This document shows positions 1-5,162 of a stretch of DNA of 5,572 nt, in pieces. The stretch is from positions 1 to 5,572 of the forward strand of contig JAQUNT010000182.1 in assembly GCA_028717525.1 (NCBI GenBank), given 5' to 3'. The notes under the pieces are model-generated. The model ran no database searches. It worked only from the letters and a program-made list of their open reading frames with translations, and was not told where the DNA came from. The DNA is from Elusimicrobiota bacterium (GTDB lineage Bacteria > Elusimicrobiota > Elusimicrobia > UBA1565 > UBA9628). The first letter of the stretch is position 1. The number at the start of each line of letters is the position of its first letter. The position numbers and the translations under genes are program-made.

Positions 1-465
1 CGCGGCGTCGTCGCGCGTGCGGCCCAGGACGCGGTAGCGGCCCGGGGCCCGGCACAGGAGGAGGTCCGTGTGACCGCCCGAGACGATGAGCGTCACCAGC
101 GGGAAGCGGATCCGGCCGCTGAGCTCGGCCGCGAAGATGTGGCCTTCGAGGTGGTTGACCGCCACCACCGGGCAGTCCAGGGTCTCGGACGCGGCCAGAG
201 CCGCCATCTTCCCGACCAGGAGCGGCCCCATGAGCCCCGGGCCGCGGGCGAAAGCCACGGCGTCCACGCTCCGCCCGCCCAGAGCGGCCTCCACCACTTC
301 GCCGATGCGCTGCAGGTGCGCGCGCGCGGCCAGCTCAGGCACCACGCCGTGGAAGCGCCGGTGCAGGCGGATCTGGGATGAGACAACGTTGGCGAGGATC
401 CGGCCGTCTTCGACCAGGCCCGCGGCCGTCTCGTCGCAGGAGGTCTCGATGCCCAGGACTCTCAT
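1..465 (-). CDS. tsaD: tRNA N6-threonylcarbamoyladenosine synthase subunit TsaD (N-terminal part, cut by window edge)
   Basis: This is the first 155 codons of TsaD (Gcp/YgjD/Kae1). With TsaB and TsaE it transfers the threonylcarbamoyl group from threonylcarbamoyl-AMP to A37 of ANN-decoding tRNAs in the cytoplasm. The protein opens MRVLGIETSCDET, the family's ASKHA-type start with ETSCDET at residues 7-13. It then shows the metal-binding motif NHLEGH (104-109, histidines 105 and 109), the nucleotide-binding VSGGHT (128-133) and LGRTRDDAA (147-155), after which the window ends. The reading frame is clean, and about 180-200 residues should lie beyond the edge. The ATG at 465 is chosen because it matches the usual family N-terminus. 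However, the ten bases upstream (CCGAACCCAT) contain no Shine-Dalgarno, and just beyond them lies a 19-bp inverted repeat. An in-frame TTG at 483 inside the repeat is a less likely start, and a stop at 487-489 closes the frame above it. Confidence 0.97.
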   Translation of the reverse strand, partial: MRVLGIETSCDETAAGLVEDGRILANVVSSQIRLHRRFHGVVPELAARAHLQRIGEVVEAALGGRSVDAVAFARGPGLMGPLLVGKMAALAASETLDCPVVAVNHLEGHIFAAELSGRIRFPLVTLIVSGGHTDLLLCRAPGRYRVLGRTRDDAA

Positions 466-474
466 ATGGGTTCG

Positions 475-539
475 GGGACACAATACTTAATTCCCGTCCT
501 ACTGCGCATAGGCATCCCTTGAATTAAGTATTGTGTCCC
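475..539. repeat. Perfect 19-bp inverted repeat, MITE/REPIN-like palindromic element
   Basis: The arm GGGACACAATACTTAATTC (475-493) is repeated as its exact reverse complement GAATTAAGTATTGTGTCCC (521-539), around a 27-nt spacer (494-520). The spacer carries a smaller imperfect palindrome, CCTACTGCGCATAGG (499-513). The arms are about 37 % GC, against roughly 70 % for the surroundings, so the element looks foreign. It starts 6 nt after the ctp stop codon and ends 9 nt before the tsaD start codon. A transcript would fold into a long hairpin, but no U-run follows it in the direction of transcription, so a classical rho-independent terminator is unlikely. I infer a small non-autonomous mobile repeat, of the kind moved by IS200/Y1-type (RAYT) transposases. 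No transposase is in the window and I see no clear target duplication. It could alternatively be an mRNA-stabilising or attenuating hairpin. Confidence 0.85.
480..485 (-). promoter_or_regulatory. Possible -10 element for tsaD inside the palindrome
   Basis: On the minus strand the palindrome arm contains TATTGT (4 of 6 matches to TATAAT), 14 nt before the tsaD ATG. The best -35 at 17-nt spacing is TGCGCA, a poor match. If used, it would give a leader of only about 8 nt, consistent with the missing ribosome binding site. This is speculative. Confidence 0.2.
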
Positions 540-545
540 TCAATT

Positions 546-1898
546 CTATTTCTCCTTGCCCTTGAGCCGCCCCAGCACGTCCCGAGCCTGGATGAGCGCC
601 ACGGCCCGGTCCAGGACCTCGTCGCGCACGGCCTCGTCCTTCTTGACCGCGGAGCGGGGCTTCTTGCCCGGCTCGTAGATCAGCTCCCACTGGGCGTAGA
701 TCTTCTCCTCGACCTCGCGCGCCACCTGGACCGCGGTGTCCGGCGTGATGCCGCCGGTCTTCTTCTTCTCGTCGCGCTGGATGGAGCGGCCGTTGGGCGT
801 GTAGTAGCGCGCCACGGTCAGGCGCAGGCCGCAGTGGCCCGGCAGGGGGATGACGGACTGCACGCTCGCCTTGCCGTAGGTGCGCGAGCCCATGATCAGG
901 GCGCGGCGATGGTCCTGCAGGGCCCCGGCGATGATCTCCGAGCCGGAGGCGGAGGCTTCGTTCACCAGGACCACCAAGGGCAGGTCCTGGTAGGGCGCCT
1001 GCGTCCCGGCGCGGAACTCCTGGTGGCTGTCCGGGCGCCGGCCCTGCGTGTAGACGATGAGCTTGCCCTCGCCCAGGAAGCTCGCGGCCACATCCACCGC
1101 CGCGGCCAGCAGCCCCCCGGGGTTGAAGCGCAGGTCCAGGACCAGGCCGGCCAGGCTGTCCTGGGTCAGGGCGCGCATGGCCTCGCGGAAGTCCGCCATG
1201 GTGCGGGCGCTGAACTCCGCGATGCGCACATAGCCGACCTGGCCCGCGAGCTTGCGGTATTGAACGCTCTCGATCTTGATGCTTTCGCGGGTGAGCGAGA
1301 ACTCCTTCCGGACTCCGTCCTCCCCGGGGACGGCGTCCGCTTTGGCGCCCCCCGCAGGCTCGGGCCAGCGCATGACGGTGAGCTTGACCTTGGAGCCCGG
1401 CGCGCCGCGCAGCTTCTCCATGGCGTCGGCCACCTGGAGGTCCTTGCTGGTCTCTCCGTCGATCTCGATGATGCGGTCGTTGGGCAGCATGCCGGAGCGG
1501 TAGGCCGGGGTGCCGGGCAGGGGGGTCAGCACGGTGAGCCAGTCGTCCTTCAGGATCATGCGGATGCCGATGCCGCCGAACGCGCCCTCGGTCTCGGCCT
1601 TGATCTCGCGGTGCTCCTGGGGCTGCATGAACTGGGAGAAGGGGTCCAGCTCGCGGACCATCCCGGCGGCCGCTCCGTAGACGAGCTTCTGGGTGTCGGC
1701 CGGGTCGACGTAGTTCTCCTGGATGTAGGAGATGACGTCGACGAGGAAGCTGAGCTGCTCGTAGGTCTTGTCGCTGCTCTCGGGGCGGACCGGGTCTGCG
1801 GCCGCCTTGGGGAAGGCGGCCGCGGCCTTCGCCTCGGCGGCGGCCGCCGGAGCGGCCAGCGGCAGCAGGATCAGGGCCAGACGCAGCACGATGCTCAT
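546..1898 (-). CDS. ctpA: S41-family C-terminal processing peptidase (CtpA/Prc type), secreted
   Basis: A 450-residue periplasmic serine protease that cleaves proteins near their C-termini. Residues 1-21 form a signal peptide (hydrophobic core, then Ala-rich to about AAA-EA). An N-terminal helical region (about 45-100) contains the family-typical FLVDVISYIQENYVD. A PDZ domain (about 104-178) opens GAFGGIGIRM and binds the substrate tail. The protease core follows (about 205-400). The catalytic set is intact: Ser318 in NEASASGSEI, Lys343 in YGKASVQ and Gln347. The 25-residue Ser-Lys and 4-residue Lys-Gln spacings are those of Prc and CtpB. YYTPNGRSIQ (365-374) is the usual post-catalytic segment. 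A short insert rich in Gly/Ala/Pro (about 179-198) separates the PDZ domain from the core. The start at 1898 has a perfect AGGAGG six bases upstream, overlapping the stop of the envC-like gene. Placement directly after ftsX-envC suggests that it processes cell-wall hydrolases or their activators, but the substrate is not known. Confidence 0.95.
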   Translation of the reverse strand: MSIVLRLALILLPLAAPAAAAEAKAAAAFPKAAADPVRPESSDKTYEQLSFLVDVISYIQENYVDPADTQKLVYGAAAGMVRELDPFSQFMQPQEHREIKAETEGAFGGIGIRMILKDDWLTVLTPLPGTPAYRSGMLPNDRIIEIDGETSKDLQVADAMEKLRGAPGSKVKLTVMRWPEPAGGAKADAVPGEDGVRKEFSLTRESIKIESVQYRKLAGQVGYVRIAEFSARTMADFREAMRALTQDSLAGLVLDLRFNPGGLLAAAVDVAASFLGEGKLIVYTQGRRPDSHQEFRAGTQAPYQDLPLVVLVNEASASGSEIIAGALQDHRRALIMGSRTYGKASVQSVIPLPGHCGLRLTVARYYTPNGRSIQRDEKKKTGGITPDTAVQVAREVEEKIYAQWELIYEPGKKPRSAVKKDEAVRDEVLDRAVALIQARDVLGRLKGKEK

Positions 1899-1904
1899 GA
1901 GCGG

Positions 1905-1910
1905 CCTCCT
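1905..1910 (-). promoter_or_regulatory. Shine-Dalgarno AGGAGG of the S41 protease gene
   Basis: A perfect AGGAGG lies 6 nt before the ATG at 1898. It overlaps the TAG stop (1911-1909) of the upstream envC-like gene, so ribosomes finishing that gene sit on this site. This fits coupled translation. Confidence 0.85.
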
Positions 1911-3042
1911 ATGACCTTTTCTGCAGCCAGGACATGGGGTCCAGGGCCACGGTCCCGCGGCGCAGCTCCAGATAGACCACGCCGCGGCCGTCCTCCACGC
2001 CGGCCGTGCCTACGGCCTCGCCGGCCGCGACCTTGTCGCCCTTGGCTTTCCGGATGTCGCCCAGCTCGCCGTAGACGCTGAAGAAGCCGCCGCCGTGGTC
2101 CACGATGACGACCCGGCCGTAGGAGCGGAAGGGCCCGGCGTAGATGACCCGCCCGGCCTCGACGGCCGCCACCGCGGTCCTGGGCTTGGTGGCGAAGGTT
2201 ACGCCCTGGCGGATGACCCAGGTGTCGAGCTCCGCGTTGCGCTGCCGGCCGAAAGGCCGCGCCACGGTCCCGTCCACCGGCCAGGGCAGGGAATTGCGCG
2301 GCAGCTCCAGCCGCGCCGGGCCGGTCCGGTCATAGCGCTTGGCCGCGCCCAGGCGGGAGAGCAGCTGCGCCAGCGCCAGCTTGGTCTCCTCGAGCTCCCG
2401 GGCGCGCTTCTCGGCCGCCTGCACCTGGCCCCGGGCCGCGGCCACGGCCGCCTGCTTGCGCCCGTACTCGGCCCGGACCGTCGCGGCCTCGGCCTCGGCC
2501 CGGCGGCCGCGGTCCTGGAGCTCGGCGGCCGCGCGCCGCGCCGCCTCCGCGGCGGCTTCGGTCCTGTGCCGGTAGCCCGAGAGGCTGGCCACGATGCGGG
2601 CCTTGTCCATGAGCACGGCTCGGCGGAAGGCCTCGGCCCAGAGGTCCGTCCCGCCCCAGGCCGGCTCGCGGGCGGCCAGCGCCGCGGCGTAGTCGCGCAG
2701 CTCGCGGTCCCGCGCCGAGGTCCAGAACCCCGAGGCCAGGTTCAAGGCCCCCTGGCGCGAGCGCAGCTCCGCGCGCCGGACCTCGGCCTGGCGGATGTTC
2801 TTGCGGATGCCGACGATGCGGCGGCGCGTGTCCGCGTCGTGACTTTGCAGCTTGTGCAGGTCGCGGCTGAGGGAGGCCTCCTGGCGGCGGTACTCCTCCA
2901 GGTCGGACTTCACCTTCTCGTACTCCTTCTGGATGCGGATGAGGTCGCGGCGCTTCTCCTCCAGCTGGCCCGAGGCCGCGCCGGCCAGGGGCCAGAGCAG
3001 GGCGGCGGCCAGGCCCAGCCGCGCCCAGGCGATGCGGTCCAT
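1909..3042 (-). CDS. envC: EnvC-like murein hydrolase activator: coiled coil plus degenerate LytM (M23) domain
   Basis: A 377-residue secreted protein. The signal peptide covers about 1-25 (ending AGAASG). A long charged coiled coil follows (about 26-100), then a helical segment (about 110-160) and a second coiled coil (about 160-231). The C-terminal LytM/M23 domain spans about 253-374. The fold is clear: PWPVDGTVARPFG, VAAVEAGRVIYAGPFRSYGR, VVIVDHGGGFFSVYGEL, VYLELRR and the closing DPMSWLQKR. The zinc ligands of active M23 peptidases are absent: the usual Y-x-H-L reads YGEL (324-327) and the usual H-x-H reads VYLEL (356-360). E. coli EnvC has the same pattern. EnvC is held by the FtsX extracellular domain and activates septal amidases; the coiled coil binds FtsX and the LytM domain contacts the amidase. 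The gene lies 9 nt after ftsX, which supports this role. No amidase is in the window. An active endopeptidase is unlikely. Confidence 0.9.
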   Translation of the reverse strand: MDRIAWARLGLAAALLWPLAGAASGQLEEKRRDLIRIQKEYEKVKSDLEEYRRQEASLSRDLHKLQSHDADTRRRIVGIRKNIRQAEVRRAELRSRQGALNLASGFWTSARDRELRDYAAALAAREPAWGGTDLWAEAFRRAVLMDKARIVASLSGYRHRTEAAAEAARRAAAELQDRGRRAEAEAATVRAEYGRKQAAVAAARGQVQAAEKRARELEETKLALAQLLSRLGAAKRYDRTGPARLELPRNSLPWPVDGTVARPFGRQRNAELDTWVIRQGVTFATKPRTAVAAVEAGRVIYAGPFRSYGRVVIVDHGGGFFSVYGELGDIRKAKGDKVAAGEAVGTAGVEDGRGVVYLELRRGTVALDPMSWLQKRS

Positions 3043-3049
3043 GGTCGCG

Positions 3050-3053
3050 CCTC
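3050..3053 (-). promoter_or_regulatory. Shine-Dalgarno GAGG of the envC-like gene, overlapping the ftsX stop
   Basis: GAGG lies 7 nt before the ATG at 3042 and shares bases with the TGA stop of ftsX (3054-3052), reading TGAGG. The arrangement repeats that at the envC/ctp junction and suggests translational coupling. Confidence 0.6.
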
Positions 3054-3786
3054 AGGAGTGAGGGGAGAACACGCCGGCCGCCAGCGCGGCGGCGGCCCAC
3101 GCGGCGAGCTGGGGCCCGGCTGCGGGCAGCTCCCACCAAGGCAGGTACGGCCGCGCGGGCCAGGCCGCGGCCAGGGCCAGGCCCAGCCCGAGCGCAGCCC
3201 CGAGGCCGGCCCACAGCACGGCGGCCGCGGGCCTCGAGGCCGCGGGCCAGCGCCCCCACCAGAGGGCCGCGGCCAGGGCCGCGCAGGCCAGGCAGAGCAG
3301 GCAGCTCAAGACCAGGCTCAGGAAATGTCCGTAGAGCTGGGCCTGCAGGATGGCGCGGACCTCGCCCGGCCGGTAGCGCAGGTCCGCCCAGTCCGCGACT
3401 CCGCGGACGTCCTCCAGCCAGGCCTCGAAGCGGCCCAGGGCCGCGGGCGCGGGGCGCACCTCGAAAGCGGGCCGCAGAGGGTTGTCCCCGACCCAGGTGA
3501 CGGAGTCCACCAGTTCCGGGTCCTCCCGGCGCAAGGCTGCCAGGGCCGCGTCGCGGGAAACGAAGCGCGCCTCGCTGACCTCGGGCAACCCCAGGAGCTT
3601 GTCCTCCAGAACCTTGGCCTGGCTCTCCGGAGGGTCGTTCTTAAGGAAGAGCAGGACCCGGAAGTCCTGCCGCAGGAGGCTTTCGAAATGACCGACCTGC
3701 GTGCGCACCAGAAGCAGGCTCTCGCCGGCCATGCCGGCCATGGCGGCCAGGAGGAAGGTCAAGGACCTGCGCAGGGCGGGGCTCAT
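3052..3786 (-). CDS. ftsX: FtsX-like cell-division permease, short form lacking the cytoplasmic coupling loop
   Basis: A 244-residue membrane protein. TM1 is about 7-27. The extracytoplasmic domain (about 30-150) carries FtsX signatures: VLLFLKND (44-51), a GLPEVSEARFVSRDAALAAL-type segment (66-85) and VGDNPLRPAFEVR (99-111), matching the family's 'NPLP-x-SF-x-V'. TM2 is about 154-177, TM3 about 188-208 and TM4 about 224-240; only SPHS follows TM4. FtsX normally partners the ATPase FtsE and passes its conformational cycle to EnvC outside the membrane. The usual protein is around 300 residues or more. Here the TM2-TM3 loop is only about ten residues (GRWPAASRPA), and the conserved 'R-x-EI-x-x-M-x-LVGA' coupling segment that contacts FtsE is absent. 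No ftsE lies upstream. The downstream EnvC-like gene supports the assignment. The ATG at 3786 has no Shine-Dalgarno; the frame upstream is open but offers no ATG, GTG or TTG within the intergenic gap. Confidence 0.85.
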   Translation of the reverse strand: MSPALRRSLTFLLAAMAGMAGESLLLVRTQVGHFESLLRQDFRVLLFLKNDPPESQAKVLEDKLLGLPEVSEARFVSRDAALAALRREDPELVDSVTWVGDNPLRPAFEVRPAPAALGRFEAWLEDVRGVADWADLRYRPGEVRAILQAQLYGHFLSLVLSCLLCLACAALAAALWWGRWPAASRPAAAVLWAGLGAALGLGLALAAAWPARPYLPWWELPAAGPQLAAWAAAALAAGVFSPHS

Positions 3787-3794
3787 GCACAGGA

Positions 3795-3800
3795 AGTATA
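3795..3800 (-). promoter_or_regulatory. Candidate -10 element just upstream of ftsX
   Basis: On the minus strand an AT-rich run (AATTTTTACTATACT) in an otherwise GC-rich gap ends in TATACT (5 of 6 matches to TATAAT), 8 nt before the ftsX ATG. Transcription would begin about at the start codon, giving a leaderless or nearly leaderless mRNA. This fits the missing Shine-Dalgarno. No good -35 is seen; the 17-nt position reads CTGTCC. Confidence 0.4.
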
Positions 3801-3847
3801 GTAAAAATTCCGACCACGGACAGTCGCGGCCGGCGCGCGCGGGCGGG

Positions 3848-5107
3848 CTAGCGGTAGGGCACGAAGACGCGGGCCGCGGCCGCCAGGCGCGTGCCGACCC
3901 AGGGCAGCAGCATGAGCAAGGTCAGCACCAGCAGCATCGGGGACTGCCCCATGACGAAGGCCAGGAAGCGGCGCAGTTCTTCGGCGACCCGGCGTTGGGG
4001 CTTCTGCGGCGCGGCCGGAGGCGGCGGCGCCGGGATCATCTTGACCACGCCGCGGTGCGCCATGAGCCGCGCCAACGCGCTGATGGGGACCGAAGCCTCG
4101 AGGACGACCACGGTCTCGGCGGTCCCCGGGACGGTCTGGGTGCCGACCGTCCGCCGCACGCGCAGCCCCGCCAACGACGCGTCGCGCTCCAGCTCGGAAA
4201 CGGCCTCGGCCGGGCTGCGGCCCGGGGGCAGGCGCAGGCCCAGGACCATGTCCGTGGACGTCGCCGGAGAGGCCCGGTGCGCAGCGGGGCTGACCTCCAG
4301 GCGTGCCACGGCCGGGACCTGCAGGGCCGCGCCCATGCGGTCAGGGGAGATCCACCCCCACAGAGCGACCTGGTCCGGCCCCTTGCCCAAGGCGGCGGGC
4401 GCGAAGCGCGCGTCCGGCCGGAACCCGGATACGCGGACGACGTCCGCGACCGCGTCCTTGAAGGTCGCGTCCGGCTGCTTTTTCATGTCCAGGTTCAAAG
4501 CGACGAACACCTCGGGCGCCGAGCCGTGCGCCGACGACGCGCCCGAGCCCGAACCCCACGAGCCGGCCGCCACGGCGGCCGGCGAGGCGGAGTCGGCCGG
4601 CTCCTGGCCGAGGATGTGGGACTCGTAGTCCCTGCGTCCCAGGTCGGCCGCCTGGTCCTCGCTGACGACTTCGACCTTCTTCGCGGGCAGCTCCATGGGC
4701 GCTGACAGGCCCTCCCAGAGCGAGTAGCGGCTCCGGTCCGCCTCAGCCGCGGCGGCCGGCTCGGCCGCGGCCGCGCCGGTCTGCGGGCGGGTCACCACCG
4801 GCCGCGGCCGAGTCAGCGCCGGGTGCAGAGGCAGGGGCGCCGTCGGGCGCACGCCCGGCAAGGGAGCCGGCCCCGGGTTCGGCTTGGGCTTGGGCACCGG
4901 CTGCGTCCAGCCGGAGGAAGCGCCGCTCTGCTGCGCCCCGGTCTCGATCGCGTCGCTGGCGTCAGGCGGCAGTTGGCTGAAGCCGCCGCCTTCGCCGACG
5001 AACTTGACCTGGAAGGACGAGCCTGCGGGAGGACTCTTGGGCTGGGCGCAGCGGCCGGGCGCTGAAACGAGGCTGAACATGCTCGCCAGGATGAGGAGTG
5101 TTCCCAT
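3848..5107 (-). CDS. Unrecognised secreted, C-terminally anchored protein with two tandem alpha/beta modules
   Basis: I do not recognise this 419-residue protein. The N-terminus (1-16, MGTLLILASMFSLVSA) looks like a signal peptide with almost no positive charge. Cys20 is preceded by PGR, so it is not a lipobox. Residues 25-67 are low complexity and 68-109 are proline-rich (PVPKPKPNPGPAPLPG and similar), likely an extended spacer. Residues 110-196 are Ala/Ser/Gly-rich and probably flexible. Two modules of about 76 residues follow (199-275 and 286-361), each predicted by eye as beta-alpha-beta-beta-alpha-beta. They align with each other, for example VPAVARLEVSPA against HRGVVKMIPAP. A Pro/Ala hinge leads to a hydrophobic helix (about 388-406) and a basic tail (GTRLAAAARVFVPYR). 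I infer that the modules sit in the periplasm, with the C-terminus in the cytoplasm. The gene has its own promoter and occupies the slot ftsE usually fills before ftsX. A role with FtsX/EnvC is only suggested by position. Confidence 0.8.
   Translation of the reverse strand: MGTLLILASMFSLVSAPGRCAQPKSPPAGSSFQVKFVGEGGGFSQLPPDASDAIETGAQQSGASSGWTQPVPKPKPNPGPAPLPGVRPTAPLPLHPALTRPRPVVTRPQTGAAAAEPAAAAEADRSRYSLWEGLSAPMELPAKKVEVVSEDQAADLGRRDYESHILGQEPADSASPAAVAAGSWGSGSGASSAHGSAPEVFVALNLDMKKQPDATFKDAVADVVRVSGFRPDARFAPAALGKGPDQVALWGWISPDRMGAALQVPAVARLEVSPAAHRASPATSTDMVLGLRLPPGRSPAEAVSELERDASLAGLRVRRTVGTQTVPGTAETVVVLEASVPISALARLMAHRGVVKMIPAPPPPAAPQKPQRRVAEELRRFLAFVMGQSPMLLVLTLLMLLPWVGTRLAAAARVFVPYR
4025..4252 (-). 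repeat. Second copy of the alpha/beta module (residues 286-361 of the unrecognised protein)
   Basis: Strand MVLGLRLPP, helix AEAVSELERDASLAG, strand LRVRRTVGTQ, strand ETVVVLEASVP, helix ISALARLMAHR and strand GVVKMIPAP. The order and spacing match the first copy. The helix followed by 'GVVKMIP' recalls the end of ferredoxin-like propeptide (I9-type) and related folds, but that is only a resemblance. Confidence 0.55.
4283..4513 (-). repeat. First copy of the alpha/beta module (residues 199-275 of the unrecognised protein)
   Basis: Strand EVFVALNLDM, helix TFKDAVADVVRVSG, strand FRPDARFAP, strand DQVALWGWIS, helix PDRMGAALQVP and strand AVARLEVSPA. The pattern of hydrophobic and turn residues parallels the second copy. 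Sequence identity is low, so the duplication would be old. Confidence 0.55.
4781..4906 (-). other. Proline-rich spacer coding region (residues 68-109)
   Basis: This segment encodes alternating Pro with Lys, Leu, Val and Arg (PVPKPKPNPGPAPLPG, then PTAPLPLHPALTRPRPVVTRP). It resembles the extended spacers of TonB-like and other cell-wall-spanning proteins. It probably holds the folded modules away from the N-terminal part or touches peptidoglycan. Confidence 0.6.
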
Positions 5108-5133
5108 AAGGCCTGAGCCTCGGCCGACAGCCT

Positions 5134-5162
5134 ATCTTATCACAGAACCGGTTATAGGTCAA
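5134..5162 (-). promoter_or_regulatory. Sigma70-type promoter upstream of the unrecognised secreted protein gene
   Basis: On the minus strand TTGACC (5162-5157, 5 of 6 matches to TTGACA) is separated by exactly 17 nt from TAAGAT (5139-5134, 4 of 6 matches to TATAAT, keeping TA...T). The start of transcription would fall near 5127, leaving about 20 nt of leader before the ATG at 5107. The -35 lies within the last codons of the upstream gene, whose TAA is at 5154-5152. The spacer contains the 8-bp palindrome AACCGGTT (5146-5153), a possible regulator site. No good Shine-Dalgarno precedes the ATG; the closest is GAGG or AGGC in CGAGGCTCAGGCCTT. Confidence 0.6.

Noticed and set aside
494..520. 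CRISPR-type repeat or direct-repeat array around the palindrome
   Set aside because: There is a single inverted pair only, with no further copies or regular spacers in the window.
475..539. The 19-bp inverted repeat as a classical terminator for ctp
   Set aside because: The stem is long, but the arms are AT-rich and no U-tract follows in the direction of transcription; the tsaD start comes only 9 nt after it.
531..2081. Long plus-strand open frame (516 codons) opposite the S41 protease gene
   Set aside because: It is a mirror of the real gene in GC-rich DNA. The product is Gly/Arg/Leu/Ala-rich with no recognisable domain, while the minus strand encodes a complete protease with its catalytic residues.
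2330..3259. Minus-strand open frame of 309 codons in another frame across envC and ftsX
   Set aside because: It reads as Arg/Gly/Pro/Ala-rich low complexity and overlaps two recognised genes in the wrong frame.
2095..3801. Long plus-strand open frame (568 codons) opposite the envC-like gene and ftsX
   Set aside because: It spans two well-supported minus-strand genes and their junction. The composition is low-complexity and no domain is visible, so it is a GC shadow.
3801..3831. Possible rho-independent terminator after the unrecognised secreted protein gene
   Set aside because: On the minus strand a short imperfect stem (about CCG.../...CGG with a bulge) precedes TTTTT, but the pairing is only about five base pairs and GGAA intervenes. 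The T-run is better explained as the AT-rich part of the ftsX promoter region.
5040..5060. Lipoprotein signal (Cys20) in the unrecognised secreted protein
   Set aside because: The residues before the cysteine are A-P-G-R, which do not fit the lipobox L-(A/S)-(G/A)-C.
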